Assembly: GCF_019880385.1 (NCBI RefSeq)
Contig: NZ_CP082273.1
Location: forward strand, 2,480,001 to 2,544,000
Length of the DNA: 64,000 nt
Reading direction: 5' to 3'
Origin: Nocardioides coralli
GTDB taxonomy: Bacteria; Actinomycetota; Actinomycetes; Propionibacteriales; Nocardioidaceae
Positions 24,367 through 37,874 of this stretch are shown here, piece by piece. Numbering within the stretch: the stretch's first letter is position 1; each line of letters begins with the position of its first letter. Below the pieces are notes generated by a model. It saw only the letters and a program-made list of their open reading frames with translations, made no database searches and was not told the DNA's origin. A program made the translations under genes and the position numbers.

Positions 24367-25901
24367 GATGCGGCTCCGCTCCGGGCGAGCAGGTCGAGGT
24401 CGGGGGCCTGGTCGAGCAGCGACCCGCCCCAGCGGTCGGTGAGCAGCCGCTCGAGCGCCGCACCGACGCGGTAGACGCGGTCGTCGGCCAGGGCCGGGGC
24501 CAGCACCTGCACCCCGGTCGGGAGACCGTCCTCGTCCGCGAGCCCACCCGGCACCGAGATGCCGGGGACGCCGGAGAGGTTGGCGGGGATCGTGGCGAGG
24601 TCGTTGAGGTACATCGCCAGCGGGTCGTCGAGCTTCTCCCCGAGCGGGAACGCCGTCGTGGGCGCCGTGGGCGACACGAGCACGTCGGCCTTCTCGAAGG
24701 CCGCCTCGAAGTCGCGCGACACCAGGGTCCGCACCTTCTGCGCCTGGCCGTAGTACGCGTCGTAGTAGCCGCTCGAGAGCGCATAGGTGCCGAGGATGAT
24801 CCGACGCTTCACCTCGTCGCCGAACCCAGCGTCGCGGGTCGCGCGCATCACCTCCTCCGCGCTGGGGTCACCCTCGGGGACGACCCGGAGGCCGTAGCGC
24901 ATGGCGTCGAACTTGGCGAGGTTGCTCGACGCCTCGGCCGGCAGGATCAGGTAGTAGGTGGCGAGCGCGTGGACGAAGTGCGGGCACGACACCTCCACCA
25001 CCTCGGCGCCCGCGTCGACCATCAGGTCGACGGACTCGCGGAAGCGCGCCAGCACCCCGGACTGGTAGCCCTCGCCGCCCAGCTCGGTGACGACCCCGAC
25101 GCGGACCCCGGTGAGGTCCCCGGTGCTGCCGCGCCGCACGGCGTCGACGAGCGCGGGCACCGGCTGGTCGATGCTGGTCGAGTCGAGCGGGTCGTGGCCG
25201 CCGATCACCTCGTGGAGCATCGCCGCGTCGAGCACGGTGCGCGTGACGGGTCCGGCCTGGTCGAGGGAGTTGGCGAGCGCGACCAGCCCGTAACGGGACA
25301 CGCCGCCGTACGTCGGCTTCACGCCGACCGTCCCGGTGACCGCGCCGGGCTGGCGGATCGAGCCGCCGGTGTCGGTGCCGATCGCCAGCGGCGCCTCGAA
25401 GGCGGCCACCGCCGCGGCCGAGCCGCCGCCGGAGCCGCCCGGGATCCGGCTGAGGTCCCAGGGGTTGCGGGTGGGCCCGTACGCCGAGTGCTCGGTCGAG
25501 GAGCCCATCGCGAACTCGTCCATGTTGGTCTTGCCCAGCAGGGGCAGTCCTGCCTCACGCAGGCGCCGCACGACCGTGGCGTCGTAGGGCGGCACCCAGC
25601 CCTCGAGGATGCGTGAGCCGCACGTCGTCGGCATGCCGCGGGTCGCCATCACGTCCTTGACCGCGATGGGCACCCCGTCGAGCGGGGAGCGCAGGCCGCC
25701 GGCCTCGCGGCGCTGGTCGGAGTCCTCCGCGGCCGCCAGAGCGCCCTCGGCGTCGACGTGGAGGAACGCGTGGACCGCGCCGTCCACGGCCTCGATCCGG
25801 TCGAGCTGCGCACGGGTCAGCTCCACGCTCGTGACCTCGCCCTCGGCGAGCGCCGTCGCCTGCTCGGCGGCGGTGCTGCGGGTCCAGTCGGGGGCGCTCA
25901 C
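24363..25901 (-). CDS. gatA: Aspartyl/glutamyl-tRNA(Asn/Gln) amidotransferase subunit A
   Basis: This 512-aa amidase-signature enzyme releases ammonia from glutamine for GatB. The Ser-cisSer-Lys triad is visible: Lys82 (PIAVKDVM), Ser157 (GGSGGGSA) and Ser181 (DTGGSIRQP). Length is typical. The GTG start at 25901 overlaps the gatC stop (GTGA), which fixes the start. Confidence 0.97.
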   Translation of the reverse strand: MSAPDWTRSTAAEQATALAEGEVTSVELTRAQLDRIEAVDGAVHAFLHVDAEGALAAAEDSDQRREAGGLRSPLDGVPIAVKDVMATRGMPTTCGSRILEGWVPPYDATVVRRLREAGLPLLGKTNMDEFAMGSSTEHSAYGPTRNPWDLSRIPGGSGGGSAAAVAAFEAPLAIGTDTGGSIRQPGAVTGTVGVKPTYGGVSRYGLVALANSLDQAGPVTRTVLDAAMLHEVIGGHDPLDSTSIDQPVPALVDAVRRGSTGDLTGVRVGVVTELGGEGYQSGVLARFRESVDLMVDAGAEVVEVSCPHFVHALATYYLILPAEASSNLAKFDAMRYGLRVVPEGDPSAEEVMRATRDAGFGDEVKRRIILGTYALSSGYYDAYYGQAQKVRTLVSRDFEAAFEKADVLVSPTAPTTAFPLGEKLDDPLAMYLNDLATIPANLSGVPGISVPGGLADEDGLPTGVQVLAPALADDRVYRVGAALERLLTDRWGGSLLDQAPDLDLLARSGAAS

Positions 25902-26212
25902 TGCTCCTCCCCCAGGATGCGGGGGACGCTGAAGCGCTGCTCCTCGGCCTCGGGCGCGCCGCTCAACGCCTCCTCCGGGGTGAGTCCCGGGGTGACCACG
26001 TCGTCGCGGAAGACGTTGGTCAGCGGTACCGGGTGGGAGGTGGGGGGCACGTCGTCCCCGGCGACGCCCTGGATGGAGGCGATGGAGTCGAGGATGACGC
26101 CCAGCTGGGGTGCGAGGTGGTCGAGCTCGGCGTCGGAGAGGTCGATCCGGGCGAGGTCGGCGAGGTGGGCGACCTGCTCCCGGGTGAGCGACGCTCCGGG
26201 GGTGTCAGACAT
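25898..26212 (-). CDS. gatC: Aspartyl/glutamyl-tRNA(Asn/Gln) amidotransferase subunit C
   Basis: This 104-aa protein stabilises the GatA-GatB complex. It shows [23 protein letters not shown] at the N-terminus, the ILDSIASIQ helix and the VFRDD...[23 protein letters not shown] tail typical of GatC. The ATG at 26212 is preferred over one at 26221 because a TAGGAT -10 box lies exactly 7 nt upstream of it. The gatCAB operon reads leftward. Confidence 0.95.
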   Translation of the reverse strand: MSDTPGASLTREQVAHLADLARIDLSDAELDHLAPQLGVILDSIASIQGVAGDDVPPTSHPVPLTNVFRDDVVTPGLTPEEALSGAPEAEEQRFSVPRILGEEQ

Positions 26213-26225
26213 GGCCGCCATCCTA
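26212..26225 (-). promoter_or_regulatory. Leaderless -10 element for gatC
   Basis: Minus strand: TAGGAT (26220-26225) and 7 nt precede the gatC ATG. An alternative ATG at 26221 would lie inside the hexamer, arguing against it. Confidence 0.45.
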
Positions 26226-26425
26226 GGAGGCGGTGACCCGCCGCCCCCACGGGCCCGTCGCCCGCTGGGGTGAGCACGCCGGCTCCGCTACCGTGGCAGC
26301 ATCGGGGCCACCCGGCCCCGCCCTCTCGCGGAACGCCCGCCCCCGCGCGTGCGGGTCCCCCGTCCCCGTCCAGGCCCCGGAGCTCGAGCCGGGTCCCTCC
26401 CCCACCCCCCACCCCAGGAGCCGTC

Positions 26426-27760
26426 ATGACCGCCGTCAGGGAGCGCCAGGCGCGCCTGCTCGCCGACCCCCGGTCGGCCGAGCCGCGGGCCCGGCTCGCC
26501 CAGGCGATGACACGGTCGGACTTCCTGCTCCGGCTCTCGCGCACCACGGCCGCGCTGCAGAACCCGCACCGGGCCCTGGCGGGCCTCACCACTCTCCTGG
26601 TCGACGAGCTGGTCGACGTGGCGCTGGTGTCGGTGCACACGGGGTCCCACGAGACGGTGTGCACCGCGGTGCGGGACCAGCCGTCCGCCACCGCCACCCG
26701 GCTGCTCGCCGACGGCGGCCGCGCCTACCGCGAGGCCATCCGCACCGGCGTCGCCGAGGAGGTCGTCGTCCCCAGCGGGGGCCCCGGCCAGCTCCGGGTG
26801 CTCCGCGAGTGGCTGGGCGACGAGGACGTCGTGGCGGCCGTCGACACCCTCGGCGTCGAGCTGTTGACGATCCGGCCGCTGACGGCACGCGGCCACACCT
26901 TCGGGGTGCTCGTCCTCGCCCGGGGCTCGGGGCAGGGCTTCCACGGCTCCTGGACCTTCGTCGACGAGCTCACCGAGCGCGTCGCCAGCGGGCTCGACGC
27001 GGTGCTGCTGGTCGCCGAGACGCGGTACGTCGCCGGCGTGCTGCGGCGGGCGCTCGAGCCGCAGGAGATGCCACAGCTGCCCGGGCTCGACCTCGCCAGC
27101 TTCTACCGCGTGGCCCGTCAGTCCGAACGGGTCGGCGGGGACTTCGTCGACGTCCACGCCCACCAACCCGACGACACGGTGCTGGTGCTGGGCGACGTCG
27201 CCGGGAAGGGCGTGGAGGCCGCGGTGCACGCGCAGCGGATCCGCAACGCCGTCCACACCGCCAGTCACGTCGACCGCTCGCCGGGGAGCATCCTCGCGCT
27301 CGTCAACCGGGTGCTGCTCGCCGAGGCGGGCCCCGTGGACGAATCACTGGCGACAGCCGTGTGCGCCCGTGCCCGGCCCGTGGCCGAGGGCCTGCGGGTC
27401 GACCTAGCCAACGCCGGTCACGTGCCCCCGGTGGTGCTGCGCGCCGCCGGCTCCGTCGAGGTCACGGGCGACGCCGACCCGATGCTGGCGCTCGACCCCG
27501 ACGCGAGCTACGACGACCGGACCGTGGTGCTGGGGCACGGCGACACGCTGCTCCTCTACACCGACGGGGTGACCGAGGCGCCGGGCACCACCGACCGCTT
27601 CGGCGAGGACCGACTCGTCGAGCAGCTGACCGGGCTCGGCGGCACCGTCGCCTCCGCGGTGGTGGAGTCGGTCGCGGTCGCCGTCTCGGAGCACCTCGCC
27701 GACCGGCACCACGACGACATGGCCATGCTCGCCATCCGCTACGTGGGTGGGGACCGGTGA
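26426..27760 (+). CDS. GAF-SpoIIE (PP2C-type) serine phosphatase
   Basis: This 444-aa protein has a GAF-like sensor (about 45-195) followed by a SpoIIE/RsbU-type phosphatase domain (about 215-440). Metal-binding motifs are VGGDFVDV (Asp239), GDVAGKGVEAA (Asp257), YTDGVTEA and the C-terminal DDMAML. RsbU-type enzymes dephosphorylate STAS anti-anti-sigma factors in partner-switching stress pathways. No STAS or anti-sigma gene is adjacent, so the target would lie elsewhere. AGGAG lies 5 nt before the ATG. Its stop overlaps the start of a B12-binding protein (GTGA), so the two are made together and probably act together. Confidence 0.88.
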   Translation: MTAVRERQARLLADPRSAEPRARLAQAMTRSDFLLRLSRTTAALQNPHRALAGLTTLLVDELVDVALVSVHTGSHETVCTAVRDQPSATATRLLADGGRAYREAIRTGVAEEVVVPSGGPGQLRVLREWLGDEDVVAAVDTLGVELLTIRPLTARGHTFGVLVLARGSGQGFHGSWTFVDELTERVASGLDAVLLVAETRYVAGVLRRALEPQEMPQLPGLDLASFYRVARQSERVGGDFVDVHAHQPDDTVLVLGDVAGKGVEAAVHAQRIRNAVHTASHVDRSPGSILALVNRVLLAEAGPVDESLATAVCARARPVAEGLRVDLANAGHVPPVVLRAAGSVEVTGDADPMLALDPDASYDDRTVVLGHGDTLLLYTDGVTEAPGTTDRFGEDRLVEQLTGLGGTVASAVVESVAVAVSEHLADRHHDDMAMLAIRYVGGDR

Positions 27761-28764
27761 GCACGGAGGTCGTACACCCCGACGAGGTGGAGTCCTACTG
27801 GGCGGCGGTGCGCGGCACCGACCTCGAGGGCGCGGCCGCGGTGGCCGAGGCCGTCTACCGGCGTACGTCGTCGGTGGAGGCGGTGCTCCAGGGCCTGGTC
27901 GTGGAGAGCCAGCAGCGGGTGGGGTCGCTGTGGGCGCACGGTGAGTGGACGGTCGCCGACGAGCACGCCGCCACCGCCATCAACGAGGTGGTCGCCCACC
28001 GGATCGGGCTCCACGTCCCCGGCCCCCAGACGGGGCCGTTGCTGCTGGTGTCGTGCGTGGAGCGGGAGTGGCACGCGCTTCCCGCGCTGGTCGTGACGCT
28101 GGTGATGCGGGCACGCGGCTGGCGTACCGAGCTGCTGGGTGCCAACACCTCGCGTGACGAGCTGGTGGACCGGATCCTCGACCAGGGTCCGCGCGCCGTC
28201 CTGCTGAGCGCGTCGCTGGCCTCCTCGCTCCCGCGGACACGGCGTCAGGTGGAGGCCGTGCGGGGCACCGGCACCCCGGTCGTCGTCGGCGGCCGGGCCT
28301 TCGACGCCGCGGGTCGGCGGGCCGAGCGGATCGGGGCGTCGGCGCACGCGACCGGTCCCGCCGAGGCCGCCGCCCGGCTCGACGCCCTGCCACACCACGT
28401 GCCACCGGCACCCCCGCTCCGCGACGCCGCTGCCCGTGAGGCCGCCGACCTCCAGGCCAGGACCGGCGACGTCGTACGCCGGGTGATGCTCGTCACCTTC
28501 GCCACCCTCGACCTGCCCCCCGAGGAGCACGCACCCGACCTGTGGTCCGGGGTGCTGGCGGGGTTCCTCCCCCACGTCGTCGACGGCGTGGTGGGTGCCC
28601 TGGTCACCGACGACCCGACGGTGGTGGCGGAGACCCGCAGCTGGCTGGTCGAGGTGCTCGGCGCCCGCCTGGCGGACCCCCGTGCGCTCGACGCGCTGTG
28701 GGGAGCCCTCGAGCACGAGCTGCGCGACTACCCCGAGGTCACGCGGCTGCTCGCCTCCGCCTGA
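27757..28764 (+). CDS. Cobalamin-binding photosensor-like protein without DNA-binding domain
   Basis: This 335-aa protein has an N-terminal four-helix B12 cap domain (about 10-85) and a Rossmann B12-binding domain (about 92-200). The cap carries the W-x9-E-H pattern of CarH/LitR photoreceptors: Trp59, Val66, Glu69 and His70. The Rossmann part has EREWHALP with His106 as the probable lower axial ligand; the usual Gly of E/DxHxxG is Pro here. The spacing Trp to His (47) is close to the 46 I recall for Thermus CarH. It lacks the MerR helix-turn-helix of CarH. The C-terminal about 110 residues, helical with conserved-looking Trp, Pro and Asp, are not recognised. It is coupled to the SpoIIE phosphatase by a 4-bp overlap. 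A B12-based light or corrinoid sensor is inferred. Confidence 0.8.
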   Translation: MSTEVVHPDEVESYWAAVRGTDLEGAAAVAEAVYRRTSSVEAVLQGLVVESQQRVGSLWAHGEWTVADEHAATAINEVVAHRIGLHVPGPQTGPLLLVSCVEREWHALPALVVTLVMRARGWRTELLGANTSRDELVDRILDQGPRAVLLSASLASSLPRTRRQVEAVRGTGTPVVVGGRAFDAAGRRAERIGASAHATGPAEAAARLDALPHHVPPAPPLRDAAAREAADLQARTGDVVRRVMLVTFATLDLPPEEHAPDLWSGVLAGFLPHVVDGVVGALVTDDPTVVAETRSWLVEVLGARLADPRALDALWGALEHELRDYPEVTRLLASA

Positions 28765-28827
28765 GGCGTCCACGAGGGCTGGGTCACACGCGGGGCTGGC
28801 GAATCCTCGATCGCACCCGGCGCCACC

Positions 28828-28840
28828 TATTCTCTCCGCG
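28828..28840 (+). promoter_or_regulatory. Leaderless -10 element for the acyltransferase gene
   Basis: TATTCT (28828-28833), 6 nt, then the GTG start at 28840. No Shine-Dalgarno is present, which supports both leaderless transcription and the GTG start. Confidence 0.5.
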
Positions 28841-30843
28841 TGCCCTGGTCCTACCGCCCCGCCCTCGACGGGCTCCGGACGGTGGCGGTCTATGCCGTGC
28901 TGCTGTTCCACACCGGGCACCCCTGGGCCCTCGGCGGCTTCGTCGGGGTCGACCTGTTCTTCGTCCTCTCCGGCTTCCTCGTCACGAGCGTGCTGCTCTC
29001 GGAGATCGACCGCACCGGCACGCTCAAGGTCGGCATGTTCTACACCCGGCGCGTGCGGCGGCTGCTCCCGGCAGCCGTCGTCGCGATCGTCGCCACCTGT
29101 GCGGTGTTCGTGCTCGTCACACCGGTCACGGAGCGGGTCGAGCTGGTCCGGGACGCCCAGAGCGCCCTGCTCTACGTCGCCAACTGGCACTTCCTCGTCG
29201 AGTCGGGCGACTACTTCGCGACCGACGTGGACCGCAGCCCGTTCCTCCACTTCTGGTCGCTGGCGATCGAGGAGCAGTTCTACCTGCTGTTCCCGCTGGT
29301 GCTGCTTGGCCTGACCCGGACCGGACGCCGCGTCACCGTCGCGGTGCTGGCTGCGCTGATGCTCGCCTCGGTGGGCGCCCAGCTGGTGTGGGCGCAGGTC
29401 GACCCCACGCACGCCTACTACGGCACCGACGCCCGCATCTACCAGCCGCTCGCGGGTGCGGTCCTCGCGCTCGTGGTGCACCGGTTGCCCGTCGGCGGAG
29501 GACGTCGCTGGGGCCTGGCCGCGACCGCGGGCCTGGCCCTCTTCCTCCTGCTCAGCAGCGGCCTGCTCGACATCGCGCCGTCCTGGCGCGGGCTCGCGGC
29601 CACGGTGGCGGCGGTGACCGTCGTCGCGGCCGTGAGCGTCGCCGAGGGCGGCCGGGTGGCGCAGGTCCTCGCCCAGCCGGTCCTGGTGTTCCTCGGCAAG
29701 ATCTCCTACGGCACCTACCTGTGGCACTGGCCGGTGATCCTGGTCCTGCAGGAGGTCTTCGCCACCAGCCCGCGGGTCGTCGCCGTCCTCACCGTCGCCC
29801 TCAGCACCGGGCTCGCGGCCCTGTCCTACGAGGTGCTGGAGAAGCCGATCCGCACCGCCTCCCTGCTGGACCGCCTGCGCTGGACGCCGGCAGTGGCCGG
29901 TGTCGCGGTCAGCGCCCTCCTGGCCTTCACCCTCGTACCGGGACTGCTGACACTGGACCGCAAGCCGGCCCTCGCGGCCGAGTCGGAGCGACCGCGGGCC
30001 CTGCCCACACAGCAAACGGTGGAGATCCCCGACGACGTCGACTGGGACAGCGTCGTCAAGGACCACGGCGAGATCGGCACCTGCGCGCCTGACGAGCCCG
30101 AGGCCTGCATCGAGGTCGAGGGCTCCGGACCGCACCTGCTCCTCGTCGGCGACAGCCAGGCCCAGTCCCTGGTGCCGATGTTCCGCAAGCTCGCCGAGGA
30201 GCACGACTTCACCCTGTCGATCAACGTCGTCCCGGGATGCCTGTGGCAGGAGGAGCTGGACAACGCGGACCTCTCCGACGGCAACCGGCAGCGCTGTGAG
30301 AAGGCGCGGGTCGGCTGGTACGACGAGGCGCTGCCCGAGCTCGAGCCGGACGTGGTCGTGCTGATGACCCGGCCTCGCGACAACGAGAAGGTCTTCGGTG
30401 AGGCAGTCTCCCGGCGCGACGGCAAGCAGATGCCGCTGGACACCATGACGCTGCGCGCCTCGCGGTCCACGCTGCGGACGCTGGAGAAGCTGGTGCCGCA
30501 GACGCTCATCGTCAACAGGATCGTCATGCCCGAGACGTTCGACCCGGCCGACTGCCTCACCACGGAGGAGAAGCCGACGAGGTGCGCCGTCCCGGTGCCG
30601 GTGGGGGGCACCGAGAGCGACAGCTTCGCCGAGACCCTGGCGACCGCCTCGGACAAGGTCGAGGTCCTCGACCTCAACCCGGCGTTCTGCCCCGGCGCGC
30701 CGGTGTGCATGCCGGTGGTGGGCGACGAGGTGGTCTGGCGCGACGACCACCACGTCACCGCGTCCTTCGCGACCGCCCGGCGCGACGTCGTCTGGGAGAT
30801 CCTCAACCGCTACGCCCCGTTCGGCTCCCAGGGCGGGGCCTGA
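28840..30843 (+). CDS. OafA/YrhL-type acyltransferase with C-terminal SGNH domain
   Basis: This 667-aa membrane enzyme has an N-terminal acyltransferase-3 domain (about 1-350, roughly ten helices) starting YRPALDGLRTVAVYAVLLFH. It also has FVGVDLFFVLSGFL, the R-x-x-R of TRRVRRLLPA and a HFWSLAIEEQFYL motif. After a linker, an extracytoplasmic SGNH domain (about 430-660) shows VGDSQAQS with Ser439 and a terminal DDHH (Asp635-His638). Such fusions O-acetylate cell-wall glycans or exopolysaccharides. The acceptor is unknown. It converges with ligA across a 50-bp gap. Confidence 0.92.
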   Translation: MPWSYRPALDGLRTVAVYAVLLFHTGHPWALGGFVGVDLFFVLSGFLVTSVLLSEIDRTGTLKVGMFYTRRVRRLLPAAVVAIVATCAVFVLVTPVTERVELVRDAQSALLYVANWHFLVESGDYFATDVDRSPFLHFWSLAIEEQFYLLFPLVLLGLTRTGRRVTVAVLAALMLASVGAQLVWAQVDPTHAYYGTDARIYQPLAGAVLALVVHRLPVGGGRRWGLAATAGLALFLLLSSGLLDIAPSWRGLAATVAAVTVVAAVSVAEGGRVAQVLAQPVLVFLGKISYGTYLWHWPVILVLQEVFATSPRVVAVLTVALSTGLAALSYEVLEKPIRTASLLDRLRWTPAVAGVAVSALLAFTLVPGLLTLDRKPALAAESERPRALPTQQTVEIPDDVDWDSVVKDHGEIGTCAPDEPEACIEVEGSGPHLLLVGDSQAQSLVPMFRKLAEEHDFTLSINVVPGCLWQEELDNADLSDGNRQRCEKARVGWYDEALPELEPDVVVLMTRPRDNEKVFGEAVSRRDGKQMPLDTMTLRASRSTLRTLEKLVPQTLIVNRIVMPETFDPADCLTTEEKPTRCAVPVPVGGTESDSFAETLATASDKVEVLDLNPAFCPGAPVCMPVVGDEVVWRDDHHVTASFATARRDVVWEILNRYAPFGSQGGA

Positions 30844-30893
30844 GACCGCTCAACGCGGCCACCATTCGGCGGTCGCGCTGGGCCACGCCGCCC

Positions 30894-35464
<4,571 letters not shown>

Positions 35465-35802
35465 TGTCGTGCCTGGCCAGGTCGTAGACGGAAGGACCGA
35501 ACGCCGTCCCCCGCTGATCCGTCACGCGGGGGCGGCAGCGGTGAGTCCTCGTTGGGTCCTTCCGGTTACGCCCAGGTCCCGCACCCGCGAGTCCCCGGTC
35601 CTGACGCGCGCCCGCACATCGGCACGACAGCGCCGCCGATGTGAGTCACCCGGGGGCGCAGATCGTCGGCACAAGGACGGTGTCGACGCATTGCCGACCT
35701 ACCGCTCGCCGACAAGAGCGGGCGACGCTCGCAGGAACTCCTCACCGATGAGTCGACGTCGACGGGCCAGCGTCTCGACCGGATTCGAGGAAGCGCCGGT
35801 GC
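35465..35802. other. 338-bp gene-free region with nested inverted repeats
   Basis: No convincing gene is present. Perfect inverted repeats are visible: CGGAAGGACC (35489-35498) with GGTCCTTCCG (35555-35564), enclosing a 7-bp CCCCCGC/GCGGGGG hairpin (35508-35532), and a separate 9-bp CACATCGGC/GCCGATGTG hairpin (35615-35643). The first could terminate the CocE-type gene (+). The region lies between convergent genes. A small structured RNA is possible but not supported by a promoter. Confidence 0.5.
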
Positions 35803-36771
35803 TCACCCCAGCCGGCCGGCCGCGGTCCGGGCCACCGTCAGCGCCCGGGTCGCCCACTCCGGCGACGCCCCAGCGAGGCCGCAGCCGGGGCTGACGACCA
35901 GTGCCTCGGAGGGTTCGAGGCCGACCATCTCCAGCCAGCGCAGCACGCGGTCGGTGACGTCGTCGACCGGCGTCAGGGTCGGGACGACCCCGAGGGCCAC
36001 CGCGACCCCCGCCTCCAGCGCCCCGGCGAGTGCGTCGTGGTCCGCCGGCCCGAGGGTGGCGGGGTCGACCGCCAGCCCGCGGGCACCGGCTCCGTGCAGC
36101 AGGTCCAGGGGGACGCCCGGCGCGCAGCAGTGCACCCACGGCTCGGCCCCGGCGTCACTGATCGCCTCGAGCACCCAGCGGAGCGCCTCGCTCGCCGCAG
36201 GCGGCTCGACGGAGCGGTGCTTGCCGAACCCGGACGCGGTCGGCACCCGCCCCGCGAGCACGGCGCCCAGGGCCGGCTCGTCGACCTGCACCACCCACCG
36301 GTCGACGCCGGGCAGCCGCCGGCGGAGGTCATCCAGGTGGCGGCGTACGGCCTCGGCGAGGGCCTGGGCGAGCTCACGACGGGCGCCGTGGTCGGCCAGG
36401 ACGCGGTCACCCCGAGGACGCTCCACGGTCGCGGCAAGGGTCCACGGGCCCGCCAGCTGGGTCTTGAACGCCCCCTCGTAGCCCTGCGCCTGCTCCTCGA
36501 GCCGGTCGAGGTCCTGGGCCAGCTGGCTGCGGGCGCGCCGCTGGTCACGGCCCGCCGCGTCGGTCAGCCGCCAGCCGGCGGGCTGCAGGTCGAAGGCGAG
36601 GTCGTCGGTCACGGCGACCGCGCGGCCGGTCATCGAGGCTGCCGCCCCGCGGCCGGGGACCTCGGGCAGGTAGGGCAGGTCGGGCAGCTCGCCGAGCACG
36701 ACCCGGACCGCCTCGGCGTACGCCGCGTCGTCCTCGCCCGGGTGGGAGCCGATCCCGGTGGCCAGCGTCAC
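35803..36771 (-). CDS. Short MetE-like (B12-independent methionine synthase fold) protein
   Basis: This 322-aa protein matches only the C-terminal catalytic barrel of cobalamin-independent methionine synthase. It has GSHPG near the start, Asp164-Glu165 in QVDEPAL, zinc ligands His214 and Cys216 (WVHCCAP) and Cys297 (SPGCGLAG). The N-terminal half of MetE, which helps bind polyglutamyl folate, is absent. Short core MetE enzymes that use other methyl donors are known, so the methyl donor here is open. It is the last gene of iscS-mnmA-metE-like; its GTG start overlaps the mnmA stop (GTGA). Confidence 0.85.
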   Translation of the reverse strand: MTLATGIGSHPGEDDAAYAEAVRVVLGELPDLPYLPEVPGRGAAASMTGRAVAVTDDLAFDLQPAGWRLTDAAGRDQRRARSQLAQDLDRLEEQAQGYEGAFKTQLAGPWTLAATVERPRGDRVLADHGARRELAQALAEAVRRHLDDLRRRLPGVDRWVVQVDEPALGAVLAGRVPTASGFGKHRSVEPPAASEALRWVLEAISDAGAEPWVHCCAPGVPLDLLHGAGARGLAVDPATLGPADHDALAGALEAGVAVALGVVPTLTPVDDVTDRVLRWLEMVGLEPSEALVVSPGCGLAGASPEWATRALTVARTAAGRLG

Positions 36772-37874
36772 GCGCGGCCCGCCTCGGCGCGGGCGGTGGC
36801 GCTGATGGTGGCCGAGCCGACCACGCGGGTCCCGTCGTAGATCACGGCAGCCTGGCCCGGCGCGATGCCGTACGCCGGGTCGAGGAGCTCGATCGCGACG
36901 TGGTCGTCGTCGACCGTCACCACGGCCCGGTGCTCGTCCCCGTGGGCCCGCAGCTGCACCGTGCCCTCGAGCCGACCCGGCACCGTGCCGCACCAGCGAG
37001 GACGGATCCCGGTGATCCGGTCGACCGCCAGCTCCGAGCGTGGCCCGACGGTGACCGTGCCGCTGACCGGCTCGATGTCGAGGACGAACCGCGGCTTGCC
37101 GTCCGGCGCGGGCCGCCCGATGCGCAGCCCCTTGCGCTGGCCGATGGTGTAACCGAACGTGCCGGCGTGCTGCCCCAGCACCTCGCCGGTGGCCGAGTCG
37201 ACGATGTCACCACCCCGGTTGGGGGCCCGGTCCCCCAGCTTCTCGGCCAGCCAGCCGGTGTTGTCGCCGTCGGCGACGAAGCAGATGTCGTGGCTGTCGG
37301 GCTTGTCGGCGACCAGCAGGCCACGCCGGGCGGCCTCCTCCCGCACCTGCGGCTTGGTCGAGCCGCCCAGCGGGAAGAGCGAGTGGCGAAGCTGCGCCTG
37401 GTCGAGCACGCCCAGCACGTAGGACTGGTCCTTGCCGTGGTCGACGGCGCGGTGCATCTCGACCAGGCCGTCGTCGCCCGTGCGCAGCTGGGCGTAGTGC
37501 CCGGTGGCGACGGCGTCGAAGCCCAGGCCGAGGGCCCGGTCGAGCACGGCGGCGAACTTGATCTTCTCGTTGCACCGCAGGCACGGGTTCGGCGTCCGCC
37601 CGGCGGCGTACTCGTCCATGAAGTCCTCGACCACGTCGTCGTGGAACCGCTCGGAGAGGTCCCAGACGTAGAAGGGGATCCCGATCACGTCGGCGGCGCG
37701 GCGGGCGTCGTTGCTGTCCTCGATGGTGCAGCAGCCCCGGGCGCCCGAGCGGTAGGAGGCGGGGTTGCGGGACAGCGCGAGGTGGATGCCGGTGACGTCG
37801 TGACCGGCGTCGACGGCGCGGGCGGCGGCGACCGCGGAGTCGACGCCGCCGGACATGGCAGCGACGACCCTCAT
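36768..37874 (-). CDS. mnmA: tRNA-specific 2-thiouridylase
   Basis: MnmA thiolates the wobble uridine (U34) of Lys, Glu and Gln tRNAs, taking sulfur that originates at a cysteine desulfurase. The 368-aa protein has the PP-loop [10 protein letters not shown] (8-17), the catalytic Cys pair Cys101 ([10 protein letters not shown]) and Cys198 (HDICFV), and the central ATGHYAQL and C-terminal beta-barrel ([24 protein letters not shown]). Its ATG overlaps the stop of the cysteine desulfurase gene, its probable sulfur donor. Confidence 0.96.
   Translation of the reverse strand: MRVVAAMSGGVDSAVAAARAVDAGHDVTGIHLALSRNPASYRSGARGCCTIEDSNDARRAADVIGIPFYVWDLSERFHDDVVEDFMDEYAAGRTPNPCLRCNEKIKFAAVLDRALGLGFDAVATGHYAQLRTGDDGLVEMHRAVDHGKDQSYVLGVLDQAQLRHSLFPLGGSTKPQVREEAARRGLLVADKPDSHDICFVADGDNTGWLAEKLGDRAPNRGGDIVDSATGEVLGQHAGTFGYTIGQRKGLRIGRPAPDGKPRFVLDIEPVSGTVTVGPRSELAVDRITGIRPRWCGTVPGRLEGTVQLRAHGDEHRAVVTVDDDHVAIELLDPAYGIAPGQAAVIYDGTRVVGSATISATARAEAGRA

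Noticed and set aside
26233..28764. An 843-codon + strand frame suggesting a fusion that includes the B12-binding protein
   Set aside because: Its first 500 codons are an out-of-frame reading of the phosphatase gene. The real B12 protein begins at the overlapping GTG at 27757.
27739..30753. A 1004-codon open frame on the minus strand opposite the B12 and acyltransferase genes
   Set aside because: Its composition (Gly, Arg, His, Asp, Val repeats without hydrophobic core) is that of an antisense shadow; the + strand genes have complete domain motifs.
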